64,000 nucleotides of DNA, taken from positions 26,536,901 to 26,600,900 of the forward strand of contig CM028326.1 in the NCBI GenBank assembly GCA_016647705.1, read 5' to 3'. Shown here one piece after another: positions 9,949 through 21,959 of the stretch. The notes beneath the pieces are model-generated. The model was given only the letters and a program-made list of their open reading frames with translations, had not been told where the DNA came from and did no database searches. Both the position numbers and the translations under genes were made by a program. Positions within the stretch are counted from its first letter, which is position 1. Every line of letters begins with the position of its first letter. Source of the stretch: Eucommia ulmoides. Its lineage: Eukaryota > Streptophyta > Magnoliopsida > Garryales > Eucommiaceae.

Positions 9949-12900
9949 CTTCTAGTTTTATTTTTTTAGTTTTTATTTATATGATAAAAAAAAATTATTA
10001 TCTAAGAAAAACTCTTTTTTTGTTAGTTCTTCTATTTTCTTTTCTTACAATTTCTATGTATTATATCTGAAAAAAACTTTTTTTTTTTTTTTTTACCAAA
10101 TTTCATGTATTTATTTTACAATTTTTTCTTTCTAATATTTTTTTTTACAATTTTTCATACACTTGTCTTACATTTGTTTTAAAAAAAATGTTCTCTCATG
10201 GAAAACTCCTCTTTTTCGTTTTCTTCTTCTATCTTTTTTTTTTTTTTTTTTTTTTCTTTTTCTTTTTCTCTTTTTAAATACTTTATGCATTTATCAATTT
10301 TTCTTTCAAAAAATTATTAGCTAAAAAAACTCCTATTTGTTTTTTGTTCTTCTATAATTTTTTCGTTTTCTTATAATTTTTTATGTCTATGCTTATAATT
10401 TTTAAAGATTTTATTTTTTCGTTCCTTCCATTCTTAAACCATATCACAGCTAGAAAAATCGAAATAAAAAAACTAAAAACAGAAAAAGGTAAGAGCGATT
10501 AAATAATTCCAAACAAAAGAATTCAAAATATCTTAATCAAACAATAAATTTTTTTTTGAATATTTTTAAAATTTTCATTGTGAAATTTATATCTAAATGA
10601 TTTATTACCATGTAAATAATGTAAAAATTCATATTCTGTCGTTACCAAAAAAGTTACTAATGAAACATATATATAATGAAATAAAATTAGAAAATTGAAA
10701 ATAAAAATAAAAATTAACTCTAAAATGATAATTTATTTAAGATAAAAGCCTATGAAAATAATTTTGCATCCTCCCTTAGTTTAAACTAACACCAGTTAAT
10801 TGTGAGCTATTTTCGGAAGAGTGGAGGTTCTTGTTATTGATATTTGCCTGAGAAAATTATACTTTTATTAGGAGTCGGTGTTTAATTAATATGTTAAAAA
10901 AATTAGATGAAAACAGTTAAATTAAGGTCATTTTCATAATTTCATGTTTTCTCTCTCATAACATCTCATCTAATTTAATACTAATATATAAAAGTGAAAA
11001 GAGAGAGAAACTTTCAATGAGATTTAAGAATGACTCTTTCAAGTTTTTTGGTGAGTCTTCATTTTTTTTTTCATTAATTATTACCATCTCTTCCTAAGTT
11101 CTTATGTTTTTTTTTCCTTTTTTTTTCATCAATAAGTCTCCTTCAAGTCTTTTGGAAACTTCACAAAAATAAATAAATAATAATAAAATATATAATTATT
11201 TTAATTTTAAAAAATAATTATAATTACAAATAGAAAATTCACAAGCCTAATATTTTTTAACCAAGTGAAAGTATTAATAAATAAAATATCATATGAAAAT
11301 TTCAACAAATAATTTAATTAAAAAAAACTAAATTAAATAATTTATATATGAAATGTAATTAAATTTCATAGATAAAAAAATATTTAATTTTTAGAGTAAT
11401 TTTAAATTTAAAAATTTCAGCAGTAAGTACTCTTTAAGTACTCAAGAAACACAAAAAATTACCGTTTAATCCCAAAAAGAAAAAGAAAATTAGAATAAAA
11501 AATGTATTACATAAATCAACAATCTGTAATTCTCATAATAATTTTAAATTCTAAAAAATCAGCACGAAGTACTTTTTAAATACTTAAAAAATGTAGGAAC
11601 CATTATTTGATACCAAAAGTATTAAAAAAAATTTATAAATATATTTACATAAACAGAATTTAAAAATAAAAATTGTAATTCTTTTAAGAGGGTTATAAGA
11701 TTAATTTTTTATTAGATAGTTTTAATTAATTTTTTAATAATATATTATCAAGGATAAATATGTAATTTTATATTTAATATAAAAGGAAGTAAGGGTCAGA
11801 GATATTTTTCAAATGACAGAGGATATCCTTGTAAGTTTTTCCAATAACAATAACTAAAACCTTCACTAAAATTTATCCATATTTTGATTGAATTTTTTTT
11901 TCATTATAACTAATCATACGTAACCTTATCTCTTCATCTCCCTCTTCCTCTCCAACCATTTTATAAAATTCTCTCTCTCCATTAATTAGTTACATATAAC
12001 TTTTAAATAATATATATATAAAAGACATATTAGCTTATTTTAAAACTATTTTTTAAAGAAAATAGAAAATTTAAAAAATCCTCTAGGAGATTATTGACAT
12101 ATTATATGCTATTTTTTAAAAATAAATGTGAGTGATGAACAATAATTATTTCGGAAGTTGACATTATTTGTTTTTTAGTTTATAATTTTATTTTTATTTT
12201 TCAGCATTAACTTATTTATTCATACTTTCATAAGATAAATTAAATATAAAATTAAACGATCAACTGTTGTACATGTAATATTCAAATAAAAAATATATAC
12301 TGATATAAATTTTTCTAGATTTGCATATTATGTAGGTCTAAAACTAGTCAATATATTAAAATAAGAGAGACATAAATATAATTTTTGCTTTCTTTTCCTA
12401 TGTAAATTTTTAATATTTCCATTTCTTCATCATAGGGCGCCCCATGCCACTCTTTCTCACCTTTCTTTCCCTATCATTCTCTCTCTCTCTTTCTTGAGTA
12501 AAAAAAGATTGAATGGTGAGTTTCAACTGTTAGTGTGGAGAATTTTTTCTTCGAGAATAGTGAGTTTCAACCGTTAGTGTAAGATACTAAAATAATCATA
12601 AGGGATCTTATTAGGGTAGTAAAGACATTGAAGATGATCATCATGTATATTCCACATGGTAGTTTTGGTCAATATCAAAATAGAATATCAAAGTTGTGAT
12701 AGTACTTTTGATCTTTAGACTTGAGATATTGAGTATCATATATGTGCATTCTTCTACTTTGATGATATAGAGTCTTGTACACCGGCTACGAAACTTCAAA
12801 GATATTAATTGGGTATAATGAAACATATATTTGACTATTAGAGTATGAAAGATAAGATCTCTTACTCTCAGAAAAGAGAAACGTATTCTATGTTAGTATA

Positions 12901-15282
12901 TTTAATGTAATTCAATAAAAACTCTGGGCAAGCCAGTGTGACGATTGGGATGAGTTTTCAATTAGTGTCATAAGTAATTGTATTATCAATTGATATATAT
13001 ATGATTGAACTAGGATTTTTTTAAGTGATCCATATCATGTTTTTTTTTTTTAAGAATACAAGATAAAAAGATCATATAGCGTGGAAATTATAACTGGAAA
13101 GGTTGATGAAATTTCCATCAACTGGATACAACTTTGATATGTGGGTAAACGTGACTCATAGTTGATGGAGAAGTCATAAAAAAAATTCTTTACAAGGGCG
13201 TAGTTAAAATCGTTCTAATTTTAATTAATTCCACAATCTAACTTTTTATTTGAACTTAATGGGTAACATAGGAATGGTGAATGAAAGTTTGGATAGTCTT
13301 TTAAAAAGAATGGATAGTAATGTTGAGCTATTTAGAAATTTGGGGGTCAAAGTGAAATTTAATAAAAAGAGAAGTTTGTGATTTTAACCCTGAAAGTTTG
13401 GGGGTCAAAGTACATTGTCTATTTTCTATATTGTTTTACGGCTTTGTATCTTGCTACCATCTAGAATTAAAGACAATCTATCCTTTATTTATAGAATTAG
13501 AATGCGATTCTTAGATATTCCATAGACACTATTCATATAGAATTCCTTGTGTGGATACTATTAGGGATGGGACACTTGCATTTCTCCTAAAAAAATCAAA
13601 TCACTCTTGTTTTGGGATCCGTTTATGCCACTTTGTGAAGAGTAGTTACAAATCACACGTTGAGAATTATCGGCTAAGAAGCTAAAGCGCATGAAAATGT
13701 CTAAGAATATTTTATCGTATTAGATTTTGTTATTATATTTGTTTTGTTTATGCTAATATATACAGATCTAGACTTATGGAATTACGAAATTTAAAATTGA
13801 TTTATTATTATTTTATTTTTTTATATTCCATTGCGTAAATTTAGTATTATTAATAATTGGTTGATTTGGTTCCTTCAAACTAGCTATCTTGATTGTGCTC
13901 CCATTGTCAGTCAATACTCAACCAACATTATAGTTGGTGATCTGTAATGTCACGACCAGAGTATGATCATGATGGGTGTGCACTCCCTAAAGATCTTCTC
14001 GGTGAATGTGATCGCCTCATGCTTGACATTCGGGGCTTTGGACACTTAAAAGACGTAATCTTTGGCCTTATTTTTTCCCTTTCAAGCATGGGACTTCTAA
14101 TCGGAAATAGAGGTTATGTTGGCCTAAAGAGTTACCCAAGAGGAGGGGTGAATTGGATAGTAACAAAAATTTAAACAATTAAATATTTTAACATTTAATT
14201 ATCAAATAATCAATTTTTCCTAAATCAATTACTATCTTCATTACGCAATGGATAAGTGTTTAGTTCTAGGTGTATACTCAAACAAAATATAATGAAAATA
14301 AAGAATGCAACACACCAAGATATATCTTGGTTCAGTAAGTTAGTCTTGTTTAATTCAGTCCCCCAAGCTCCACGGAGATTCGCAACCTCTAAATCTCTGA
14401 TTCTTTTACCAGGTAGAAACCAAACCCTTGTAACGATTCTTTTACCAAGCTCAAAATCAACCTTGACAATTTTTCTTTTCCCAGACTCAGGAAAAATCTC
14501 ATCTTTTTACCAGACTAAAAACTAACCTAATTTTATTACAGAAAGAATCAAAACTTAATCCTTTTAACAGGGTAAAGATTAACCTCACCATACTCACAAA
14601 TATCATTTTCACAGGTAAAAATGAAACCTTCACAATTAGCTCAATTTAATTGCAGAGAGAATCAAAACCTAATTCTTTTCAAGAGAAAAAAAATAACCTA
14701 ACCTTTTTTACTTAGGACAAATATCAAACCCTAATTTTTTCACAGGAAAAATATCAAAACCTAGCTACCCTGACTAGACACCGGTCCAATTATGTCTAAT
14801 CCGCTCACACTCACAAAAATAAACAAATATGAGTTTCTTCCCACTAGAAGTTTCTATCACATCAATACAGAAATACTCGATTAATGTTCCAAAATTTACT
14901 ACGTGATAGATACACTGTGAGAAAAATAATTTACGATGTAAGTAGCACAATTTAAAGCACATAATCAGATAATCTAGCAAAACTGTTTTAAAAAGATTTT
15001 CAGAATTTTAGGTTTGAAAACGATTTTCTAATGATCTTAATACCAAACAAATAATAATAATATGAAATCAAAATTAAGAACAATAGCTTGAAAATATCTC
15101 AGCAGGAAAACACTGAAAAGAGGATCTGAATCACAATATAGCACAAATCGGTGACGCCAAATCAACGGCGCTTTAAATCAAGAAATTTACACAAATATCT
15201 CACAGAAATCTCAGCATAATAATATCTCTTAGAAAAGCTTAGAACTGATTGTTCTTGATGTAATTAACCTCAATCCTGCAAG

Positions 15283-15295
15283 TCTATATTTATAG
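15283..15295 (-). promoter_or_regulatory. LTR TATA box (3' LTR copy)
   Basis: The minus strand reads CTATAAATATAGA, a near-ideal plant TATA box. The same motif occurs at 21538-21526 in the 5' LTR copy. Conservation in both LTRs supports it as the element's promoter core. Confidence 0.6.
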
Positions 15296-15644
15296 ATTGA
15301 TATCAAGCCCTTCAACGGTTACTTTTAGAAAGATATGTCTTTAAAAGGTACTCTTAGACCCCATATAATAATATCTTTCATTTCTGGGGTAATCCACTTA
15401 AAAATAATTTTTAAATCTCTCAAATAAGTTCATGAAATATTTCTCAATTAACAAATATAAAGATAGGAAGTATTTAACTACTTAGACTAAGAGAATCATG
15501 AATTATGTGGACCAAAACAATAGGGATGATTAAATATATGTACCATATCTTTAGTAGGTTCAAATCCCCAAATCTCTTCCTTGAAATCATAAAAAACAGT
15601 TAGTTTTTTATCAGGAGACCAAGTTCCTCGAAATTACAACGAAA

Positions 15645-16050
15645 CAGTCGGTTGACCGACCCCTTGGATTCGATTAACCGATCGGAACAACACCGAAACC
15701 AAGCCAAACATTAAAGGCCAGTTAGTTGACCGAATGGTGCAGAGCCAATCCCTGCCAAAACTTTAACCCAATCGGTTGACCGATTTCTTCCCAATTGGTT
15801 TACCGATTGCTTTAGAGTTTCACCCTGCCAAAACCTTTCCATTCGACTGATATAATTTCTCTGTTCAGTTGACCGAACGTTGTAGGGACATTCCAATTTT
15901 CTCCGAAAACCTCACTGATTCAAATGGTTGATCGATTTTTCCTAATTGGTTGATCGATTGCATTAGGGTGGTCATTTTCTTCACCAATTCTACTCTAAAA
16001 CACACTATTTGATTCAGTTAATTGATTGCTTTTCTCAATTGATTGATTTG
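15645..16050. promoter_or_regulatory. Array of TCGGTTGACCGA-type palindromes in the LTR U3
   Basis: About ten related motifs occur in 400 bp. Examples: GTCGGTTGACCGAC (15647), AGTTGACCGAA (15724), ATCGGTTGACCGATTT (15770), TTGGTTTACCGATTG (15795), CAGTTGACCGAAC (15865), GGTTGATCGATT (15925 and 15947) and TCAGTTAATTGATTG (16013). Most are palindromic, and several contain TTGACC, the W-box core bound by WRKY factors. The cluster lies about 350-760 bp upstream of the LTR TATA box in the element's orientation, where an enhancer would be expected. The regulatory role is inferred. Confidence 0.5.
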
Positions 16051-17069
16051 ACCCTAAAATTTAACTTTTTATACTTTAAATCTTATTTTCAATAGGTCAA
16101 TTATCATTGTCAATTTCACATAAGGACCACATATCAGATATTCAATTAGGATCCTAAATTCTATCATTTCAAACACACATAAAGATAATTCATTTAATAG
16201 TGTTGTGTGTGATCCTAATTCGAGTTCCATTAATAGTATAAAAGTATAAAGTTGTTTTCACCTAATTTCTTCAAGGTCTTTATAACTCTTCATTTCTTTA
16301 ATGCATCCATCTTTACACCCTTAAATTTTTCTTCATGATGTCTTCAAGTTAATCAATAATATGAAGAAAAAAAAATCTGAAATACTCAATAAACACATTA
16401 GTTTCACAAAACATATTAACACTTAATTGTTTATCAAAACGTAGGGATCAACAATCTCCCCATTTTTTATGATGACAATAAATTTTGATATTTTTTTCAA
16501 TAAAGAATGTAACCACTCTCCCCCTAAATCCGTGGATGGGTATTTAACTCATTTAAGCATAAACATAAAGACATAATCAAACAATTCATAAAATATTCAA
16601 TATAAGCCCAAAAATTAATATAACGATAATGATATTCGACAAAAGCTCAATATAATCAATTCAACTAAGATCTCTCTTTAATCAGTATAATGTTTAGGTG
16701 AATAAATTCCTAAATATCAACTAACTTGTTTAAACATCAACTTTTCTCCATTTGTCATCTCAAAAAGTGGAGACGGAGAACCAAAAATATTTCTTTTAAA
16801 CCCCTCGATAAATATTTTGATAAAAAAATTTCTTCAAGAAATCATAAAATTTTGATCTTCGATAATTAGGATAAAAATCATTTTCAACACTAGAATATAT
16901 GTGAATCATCATAAGAATTAAATATTAACGCTTACAAAATCATATTCGGACAATAATTCACCTCAATAAACTAATTACCACTTAGTCGATCTAGATCAAG
17001 TACCACAAATCCTAGATTTAACTATTACATACTAATGTACTTCGGTAACACATGTTCAGTTACATAACC

Positions 17070-18421
17070 TAAAATGAGAATGATTAAAGCATGAAATATA
17101 ATGAGGGCCTTGTCTAAAAAATGGATAGTATAATCCTAGTGGACTTGTGACCAGTTGCTGTGGGTACCAACTACCAGGATGTATGCCTGAGCTCGAAGAC
17201 ATCTGTTGATAATAAGGCATAAATGGTCTTGCTCCTGAAGACCCTGCAACAATAGATCCTCCAAATGATTGTTGCCCTCCGAAAGTAGTGTGCCCACTAT
17301 ATTGCTGCTGGGAACTGAATTGCTTTTGGCTGTTGTATTGCTAGTTTTGCATGAATTGGAACATATGTTTCATACTGCCCGTGATCTCCCGAACCCAGCT
17401 TCCATGGTTTCAGCAAGCCTCCCGTATCCACTTTCCATGGACACCCTCATCTCGTTCATATTATTTTCAATCTCGGACATTTTCTGTAATCATGCATTTC
17501 CGTGTATTGCTGGAGATCATCAACTTGATTCCTAAGCATATCGATTTTCTGATCTGAGCTTAATTTTTCCTCTTCTTCATCATCATCCTCTATTATTCTC
17601 TCTCTCTCTCTTCTCCCTTCTTTCTCACCCACCTATTTCTCTTGAATTCATACCCCATTAAAATACAACTATTAACATTTATCCATGCAGGGGGTCATTG
17701 TGAAAAATTTGCTTTCTTCAGGATCACCATGAACTTCGAAGAAATCAAATATTCTTTGAAGTGCATCGCCATAGGGTAGCACTCTTGAGGGTTTATTTAA
17801 CTGATACTTTATGTGCTCAAGCATAATGTGGGCTAAATCAAGATTTCTACCCTCAACAATTTCATTTAGCAAATATAAGTCAAACTCATTAACATTCGCA
17901 TAACTTCTTCCTCTAGGCACAATTGAATAAGTAATCATCGAATAAATGAGACGATGCTCAAGTAATGGTGATCCCGCTCTACAATCAACCAAACTAAACT
18001 TATTAGCAATCTCACTTTTCCTAAAATTCTTCATAAGCCATTGAGTGGTATTGTAGGGACAAACATCGCCTCTTTTGAACTTCAAAATGCTTCGAAGATC
18101 ATACCTATCAAATCTAATTTCAACCCCTTTAACAAATGACCTCATCTCTTCATATCTAATTGTAAGATTACTATCAAACATTTTTACCCAATGGGGCATC
18201 CACTCATTGCTTTGGGTAAGAAAATCGGTCCAACCCATTTTCTTAACATACTTCTCAAGATCGATATTTTTCTTTTTAAATCCAACAAAATCAACGAGTT
18301 TATAACAAACAATCTTTCAATTTACGAAATCATTTTTGTATTTTATCTCATCCTCTTTGCTTTCAAAATGAATAGTATCAAATTTAGGCTTTCTCGGGCA
18401 AGGTTGTTTACCTCTAGGCAT
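17070..18421 (-). pseudogene. Additional ORF with putative plant transposon protein domain
   Basis: The frame starts with ATG at 18421 (MPRGKQPCPRKPKFD) and is interrupted once by TGA at 18319-18317. It then runs open from 18238 to 17672 with FLTQSNEWMPHWVKMFDSN, LKFKRGDVCPYNTTQWLM, CRAGSPLLEHRLIYSM and GRNLDLAHIMLEHIKYQL, ending LPYGDALQRIFDFFEV. This pattern resembles the 'putative plant transposon protein' domain of unknown function seen in plant retroelements. Further along, in broken frames, are an acidic EDDDEEEE segment, a possible coiled coil (KIDMLRNQVDDLQQ) and a Q/S/G-rich tail (HTTFGGQQSFGGS and PYYQQMSSSSGIHPGSWY) down to about 17070. It sits between gag and the 3' LTR, where an autonomous element would have pol. 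Its function is unknown. Confidence 0.55.
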
Positions 18422-18713
18422 TTTCTCTCAATAATGAGTTCAACAACCAATTTGAGATCAAAACTTAACAAGATGAAGTAGATCTACCAAAACCCTAAAG
18501 AGAATAAGAAGAACCAACCTTTTGATGAAGGTTTTGACTTCCAAGTGATAGATACAAGCCCTTAATCTTCTATTCTACACAAAAATGTAAAGATTTCTTG
18601 AAGATTTGAGAGAAAAATCTTTGGAAGTGAAGGGGTTTTAGAAAGAAAAAGTTTCAAAACGAAATGGGAGGGGGGAGGGGTGAAATGAGGGGTCTAGGGA
18701 TATTAAATTCTGC

Positions 18714-18826
18714 AACAGTCGATTGACCGACTGTTCTTGGTCGGTTAACTGAGCAAGGCAGAGCCTGTGTACTGCAGACTTTATTTCTATTGGTTGACCA
18801 ACAGGTTCTGTCGGTTGACCGACAAG
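18714..18826. promoter_or_regulatory. Second cluster of TTGACC palindromes, internal to the element
   Basis: CAGTCGATTGACCGACTG, TGGTCGGTTAACTGAG, ATTGGTTGACCAAC and TGTCGGTTGACCGACA lie within 113 bp, about 300-400 bp upstream of the additional ORF start on the minus strand. They match the LTR array motif. A second promoter-proximal copy of the array would fit, but this is inference. Confidence 0.4.
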
Positions 18827-19464
18827 GCCTTTTTGTCCATTTGTGCATTCTTGCCCTATTTGATCAATTAACTCAATTTTTACCTATTATTTTGATCCAC
18901 ACAAATTATTTAATAAATTTTCACACACCTACTCATATCACAAATTTCTAATTCAAGAAATACGAAACATTGGTCTCCCTAACAAAATTAAAATATTTGA
19001 ATTTTAGGAAATTTGACATACCTGGATTGTCCTTGAGAGTTGGTCTGTGTACCTTTGGTGGATTGTCAATTTCAAGTTTGTTGTCCTTTGAATCCGTTAT
19101 TTTTCCTTTTACTTGATTTACCACTTTGATTTCCTCTGTCATTAGCTTTCTTTTGGATTGGTTCAGTAATAATTATCTTGCCTTTGTATAGTGCTTTGAG
19201 TTATTTTTCCTCATTTTGCTTTGTCACCGCCTTATACACTGTCATTCTCAGGTATTGGTTTCTCGTCATTCTTTGAGGATAAGTATCAATTGATTTCATG
19301 TACTGAATTTCCTGTTTTTTGAACTTTCCACTTTACATATATTGATTCTTCCTCATTGATGCATTGAATCTGGATTCCTTTCTTGAAATGTAGTATTCAT
19401 TGTATCCTCTTGATTGGTCAAATCTCTGATTAGTACTTGCATAAAATTTTTATCTCCTTGGTAT

Positions 19465-20335
19465 CTAGTTATTTCTGGATCTGACAGGGTAACCATTCAA
19501 CAAATAACAAACTTTCTCAAAATAACCACACTTCCCACAATAAAAATATCTAACATTGTTAGTACCTTTTTTCAGGTAACCATTATTCCGTACGGGAACA
19601 CGATATTGTTGGTGATATTGAGGAGTTCCTTTAGCAACTATTGATTTTTCAACAAGTTTAGTTCTCTCAATATCCTTGAATTTATCTACTGCTTCATAAA
19701 ATTCCTTCTGAGTCTTTTTAAGTGATCGCTCCAATGATCTAACATTTACCTGTACACCAAAATTTTTCTTATGCATAAATTTAAGATCATTCTTAAGAAT
19801 TTGGCACTCATTTTCAACAGAACAAATTTTCACACGAGCTCTATCAAACTCACACCTTGCATTATCCAACTCAATGCTCAATGCCTCATTTAAAGTCTCA
19901 AGATTTTTCTTTTAAAATTATTTTGCTGAAAATCATAAACATTAGTTTTCAAAACTTTGTTCTCTTCTTCAAGAGAATCGATTTTTTCAAGCAACTTACC
20001 CATTTTAGATAAAGCATTTGTAAATTCAGTAGTTTCACAATACTTGTCCAAATTCTTCTACTTAAGATAATTGGTGGTACTAAATTTTTTATTTTTAAGA
20101 TTTTAATCTTTTGCCCGAGTTTCAAATTCTATTTTCCAAAAATATAAGTAAAGGCAATTAGCATCCCGATAGCCTTATCTGCAGCCTTATTATCACCAAA
20201 TTTATCATTCTCACCAACGGGACTCTGACTATTGGAGGAAGTGGGAAACTCTATAATAGTACATACGATATCATTATTAATGCACTCTATGTGATCATAT
20301 TTAGTTAGAATTTTAAGCCTATCGAGTTAAAACTA
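19465..20335 (-). pseudogene. Gag-like coiled-coil segment with degenerate zinc knuckle
   Basis: After the primer binding site the minus strand encodes, in broken frames, heptad-rich segments (GKLLEKIDSLEEENKVLK; then ENECQILKNDLKFMHK and RSLERSLKKTQKEFYE). These are followed by YLKKGTNNVRYFYCGKCGYF and EKVCYLLNGYP, a CX2C...C knuckle lacking the histidine. Coiled coil followed by a knuckle is the layout of the gag C-terminal half in SIRE-like Copia elements. The N-terminal gag domain is absent. The 139-codon ORF at 19881-19465 is the best preserved piece. Confidence 0.55.
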
Positions 20336-20347
20336 GCTCCGATGCCA
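20336..20347 (-). other. Primer binding site of the non-autonomous Copia-type element
   Basis: The minus strand reads TGGCATCGGAGC, two mismatches from TGGTATCAGAGC, two bases inside the LTR end GGCCAACA. It shows tRNA-iMet priming and leftward orientation. Confidence 0.7.
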
Positions 20348-20349
20348 AT

Positions 20350-21905
20350 TGTTGGCCCAAAGAGCCACCCAAGAGGGGGGTTGAATTGGATAGTAACAAA
20401 AATTTTAACAATTAAATCTTTTAACACTTAATTATCAAATAATTAATTTTTTCTAAATCAATTATTATCTTCGTTACGTAGCGGAAAAGTGTTTAGTTCT
20501 AGGTGCACACCCAAACAGAATATAATAAAAATGAAGAATGCAACACATCAAAATATATCCTGGTTAAGTAAGCTAGCCTTGCCTATTCTAGTCCTCCGAG
20601 CTTCACGGAAATTCGCAACATCTAAATCTCTTATTCCTTTACCAGGTAGGAACCAAACCCTTACAACGATTCTTTTAGCAGGTTTATAATCAACCTTTAC
20701 AATTTTCATTTTCCCAGGCTAAAAAAGAACCTTTTTTTTTACCAAACTAAAGACTAACCTAATTCTATTAGAGGAAGAATCAAAACATAATCCTTTTAAC
20801 AGATTAAAGATCAAATCTCACCACACTCATAAGTATCATTTTCCCAAGTAAGAATTGAACCTTCACAATTAACTCAATTCAATTGTAGGGAGAATCAAAA
20901 TCTAATTCTTCTTAAGAGAAAAGAATAACCTAACCTTTTTACTTAAGAACAAATATCAAACCCTAATTTTTTTCACAAGAAAAAGATCAAAACCTAGCCA
21001 CCCTGACTAGACATTGGCCAAACCGTGTCTAATTCGCTCAAACTCATAAATACAAAAAATAAGAGTTTTTTCCCATAAGGAGCTTCAACCACCTTAATAC
21101 AGATATACTAGATTAATGTCCCGAAATTTACTACATGATAGATACAATGTAAGACAAATAATATTTGATTAATAAACAATGTGGGTAGCATAATTTAGAG
21201 CACATAATCAGATAATCAAGCAAAATTATTTTAAAAAGATTTTCAGCCTTTTAGGTTTGAAAACAAATTTCTAATGATCTTAACACCAATCAAATAATAA
21301 TAATATGAAATCAAAATTATGTACAATAGCTTAGAAAGATCTCACTGGGAAAACACCGATTATAGAAACTGAATCACAATATAGTATAACTCGGTGACAC
21401 CAAATCAACAATGATTTAGATCAAGAACTTCACACAAATATCTCACATAAATCTCAGCGTAATAATATATCTTAGAAAAGCTTAGAACTGATTGTTCTTA
21501 ATGTAGTTAACCTCAATCCCGCAGGTCTATATTTATAGACTGATATCAAGCTCTTTAACAACTACTTTTTAAAACATATGTCTCTAAAGACATTCTTAGA
21601 CCCCATATAATAATATCTTTAATTTCTGGGGTAATCCACTTAAAAATAACTTTTAAATCTCTCAAATAAATCCATGAAATATTTTTCAATTAACAATCAT
21701 AAAGATAGGAAGTATTTAACTACGTAGATTAAGATAATCATGAATTATGTGGACCAAATTAATAGGGATAATTAAATACATGTACCATATCTCCAGTTGG
21801 TTCAAATCCCAAAATCTCTACCTTGAAATCATAAAAAACGACTAGTTGTTTACCAGGAGAGTAAGTTTCTCAAAATCACAACCGAAATAGTCGATTGACC
21901 AACCC
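20350..21905 (-). repeat. 5' LTR of the non-autonomous Copia-type element, truncated
   Basis: Collinear with 14117-15665 of the other LTR, with scattered substitutions and small indels. It includes the TATA box (21538-21526) and ends just after the first palindrome of the array (AGTCGATTGACCAACCCC near 21890). The remaining 0.8 kb of U3 is missing where Gypsy sequence begins. Confidence 0.75.
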
Positions 21906-21959
21906 CTTGGATAGTTTTGATCTTTCTTGGACTTCTGACCTCTTGTGGTCTTCTTCTTG

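Larger units (their letters stand above)
8103..13942. other. AT-rich non-coding stretch, no gene seen
   Basis: Almost 6 kb without a credible exon on either strand. The short ORFs come from AT microsatellites and poly-T tracts. Recognisable items are AT dinucleotide runs (about 8822-8838, 9024-9052, 9897-9946), a 50-bp tandem duplication (9227-9326) and a diverged local repeat (about 11396-11470 against 11535-11620, both with CAGYANNAAGTACT). From about 12600 the base composition is less extreme and resembles decayed LTR sequence, including TGTAATGTCACGACC near 13943, but I cannot assign it. Confidence 0.6.
14117..16453 (-). repeat. 3' LTR of the non-autonomous Copia-type element (2.3 kb)
   Basis: On the minus strand it begins TGTTGATCCC (16453) and ends GGCCAACA (14117), perfect TG...CA termini. 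The U3 part carries a cluster of TTGACC-containing palindromes (about 15645-16050). A TATA box lies at 15295-15283, about 1.16 kb into the LTR. Downstream of it are many short AAAATCAAACC-type repeats. Confidence 0.78.
14117..21912 (-). mobile_element. Non-autonomous Copia-type LTR retrotransposon with an extra ORF and no pol
   Basis: Direct repeats 14117-16453 and 20350-21905 share their outer sequence (TGTTGGCC, AAGAGYYACCCAAGAGG, GAATTGGATAGTAAC). On the minus strand the upstream repeat ends GGCCAACA and is followed after AT by TGGCATCGGAGC (20347-20336), close to the tRNA-iMet primer site. At the other end AAAAAATGGGGAGAT (polypurine tract, 16470-16454) precedes TGTTGATCCC. The element therefore reads leftwards. 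Between the LTRs are a gag-like segment and an additional ORF; I find no protease, integrase, reverse transcriptase or RNase H. Its 5' LTR stops abruptly near 21905 against Gypsy sequence, so it is truncated. Confidence 0.75.

Noticed and set aside
9773-10070. ORFs of alternating tyrosine-isoleucine residues.
   Set aside because: Produced entirely by an (AT)n microsatellite.
13947-14174. A 75-codon ORF starting MSRPEYDHDGCALPKD as a gene.
   Set aside because: It runs into the LTR at 14117, has no recognisable family, and starts within TGTCACGACC, a sequence often seen at LTR starts.
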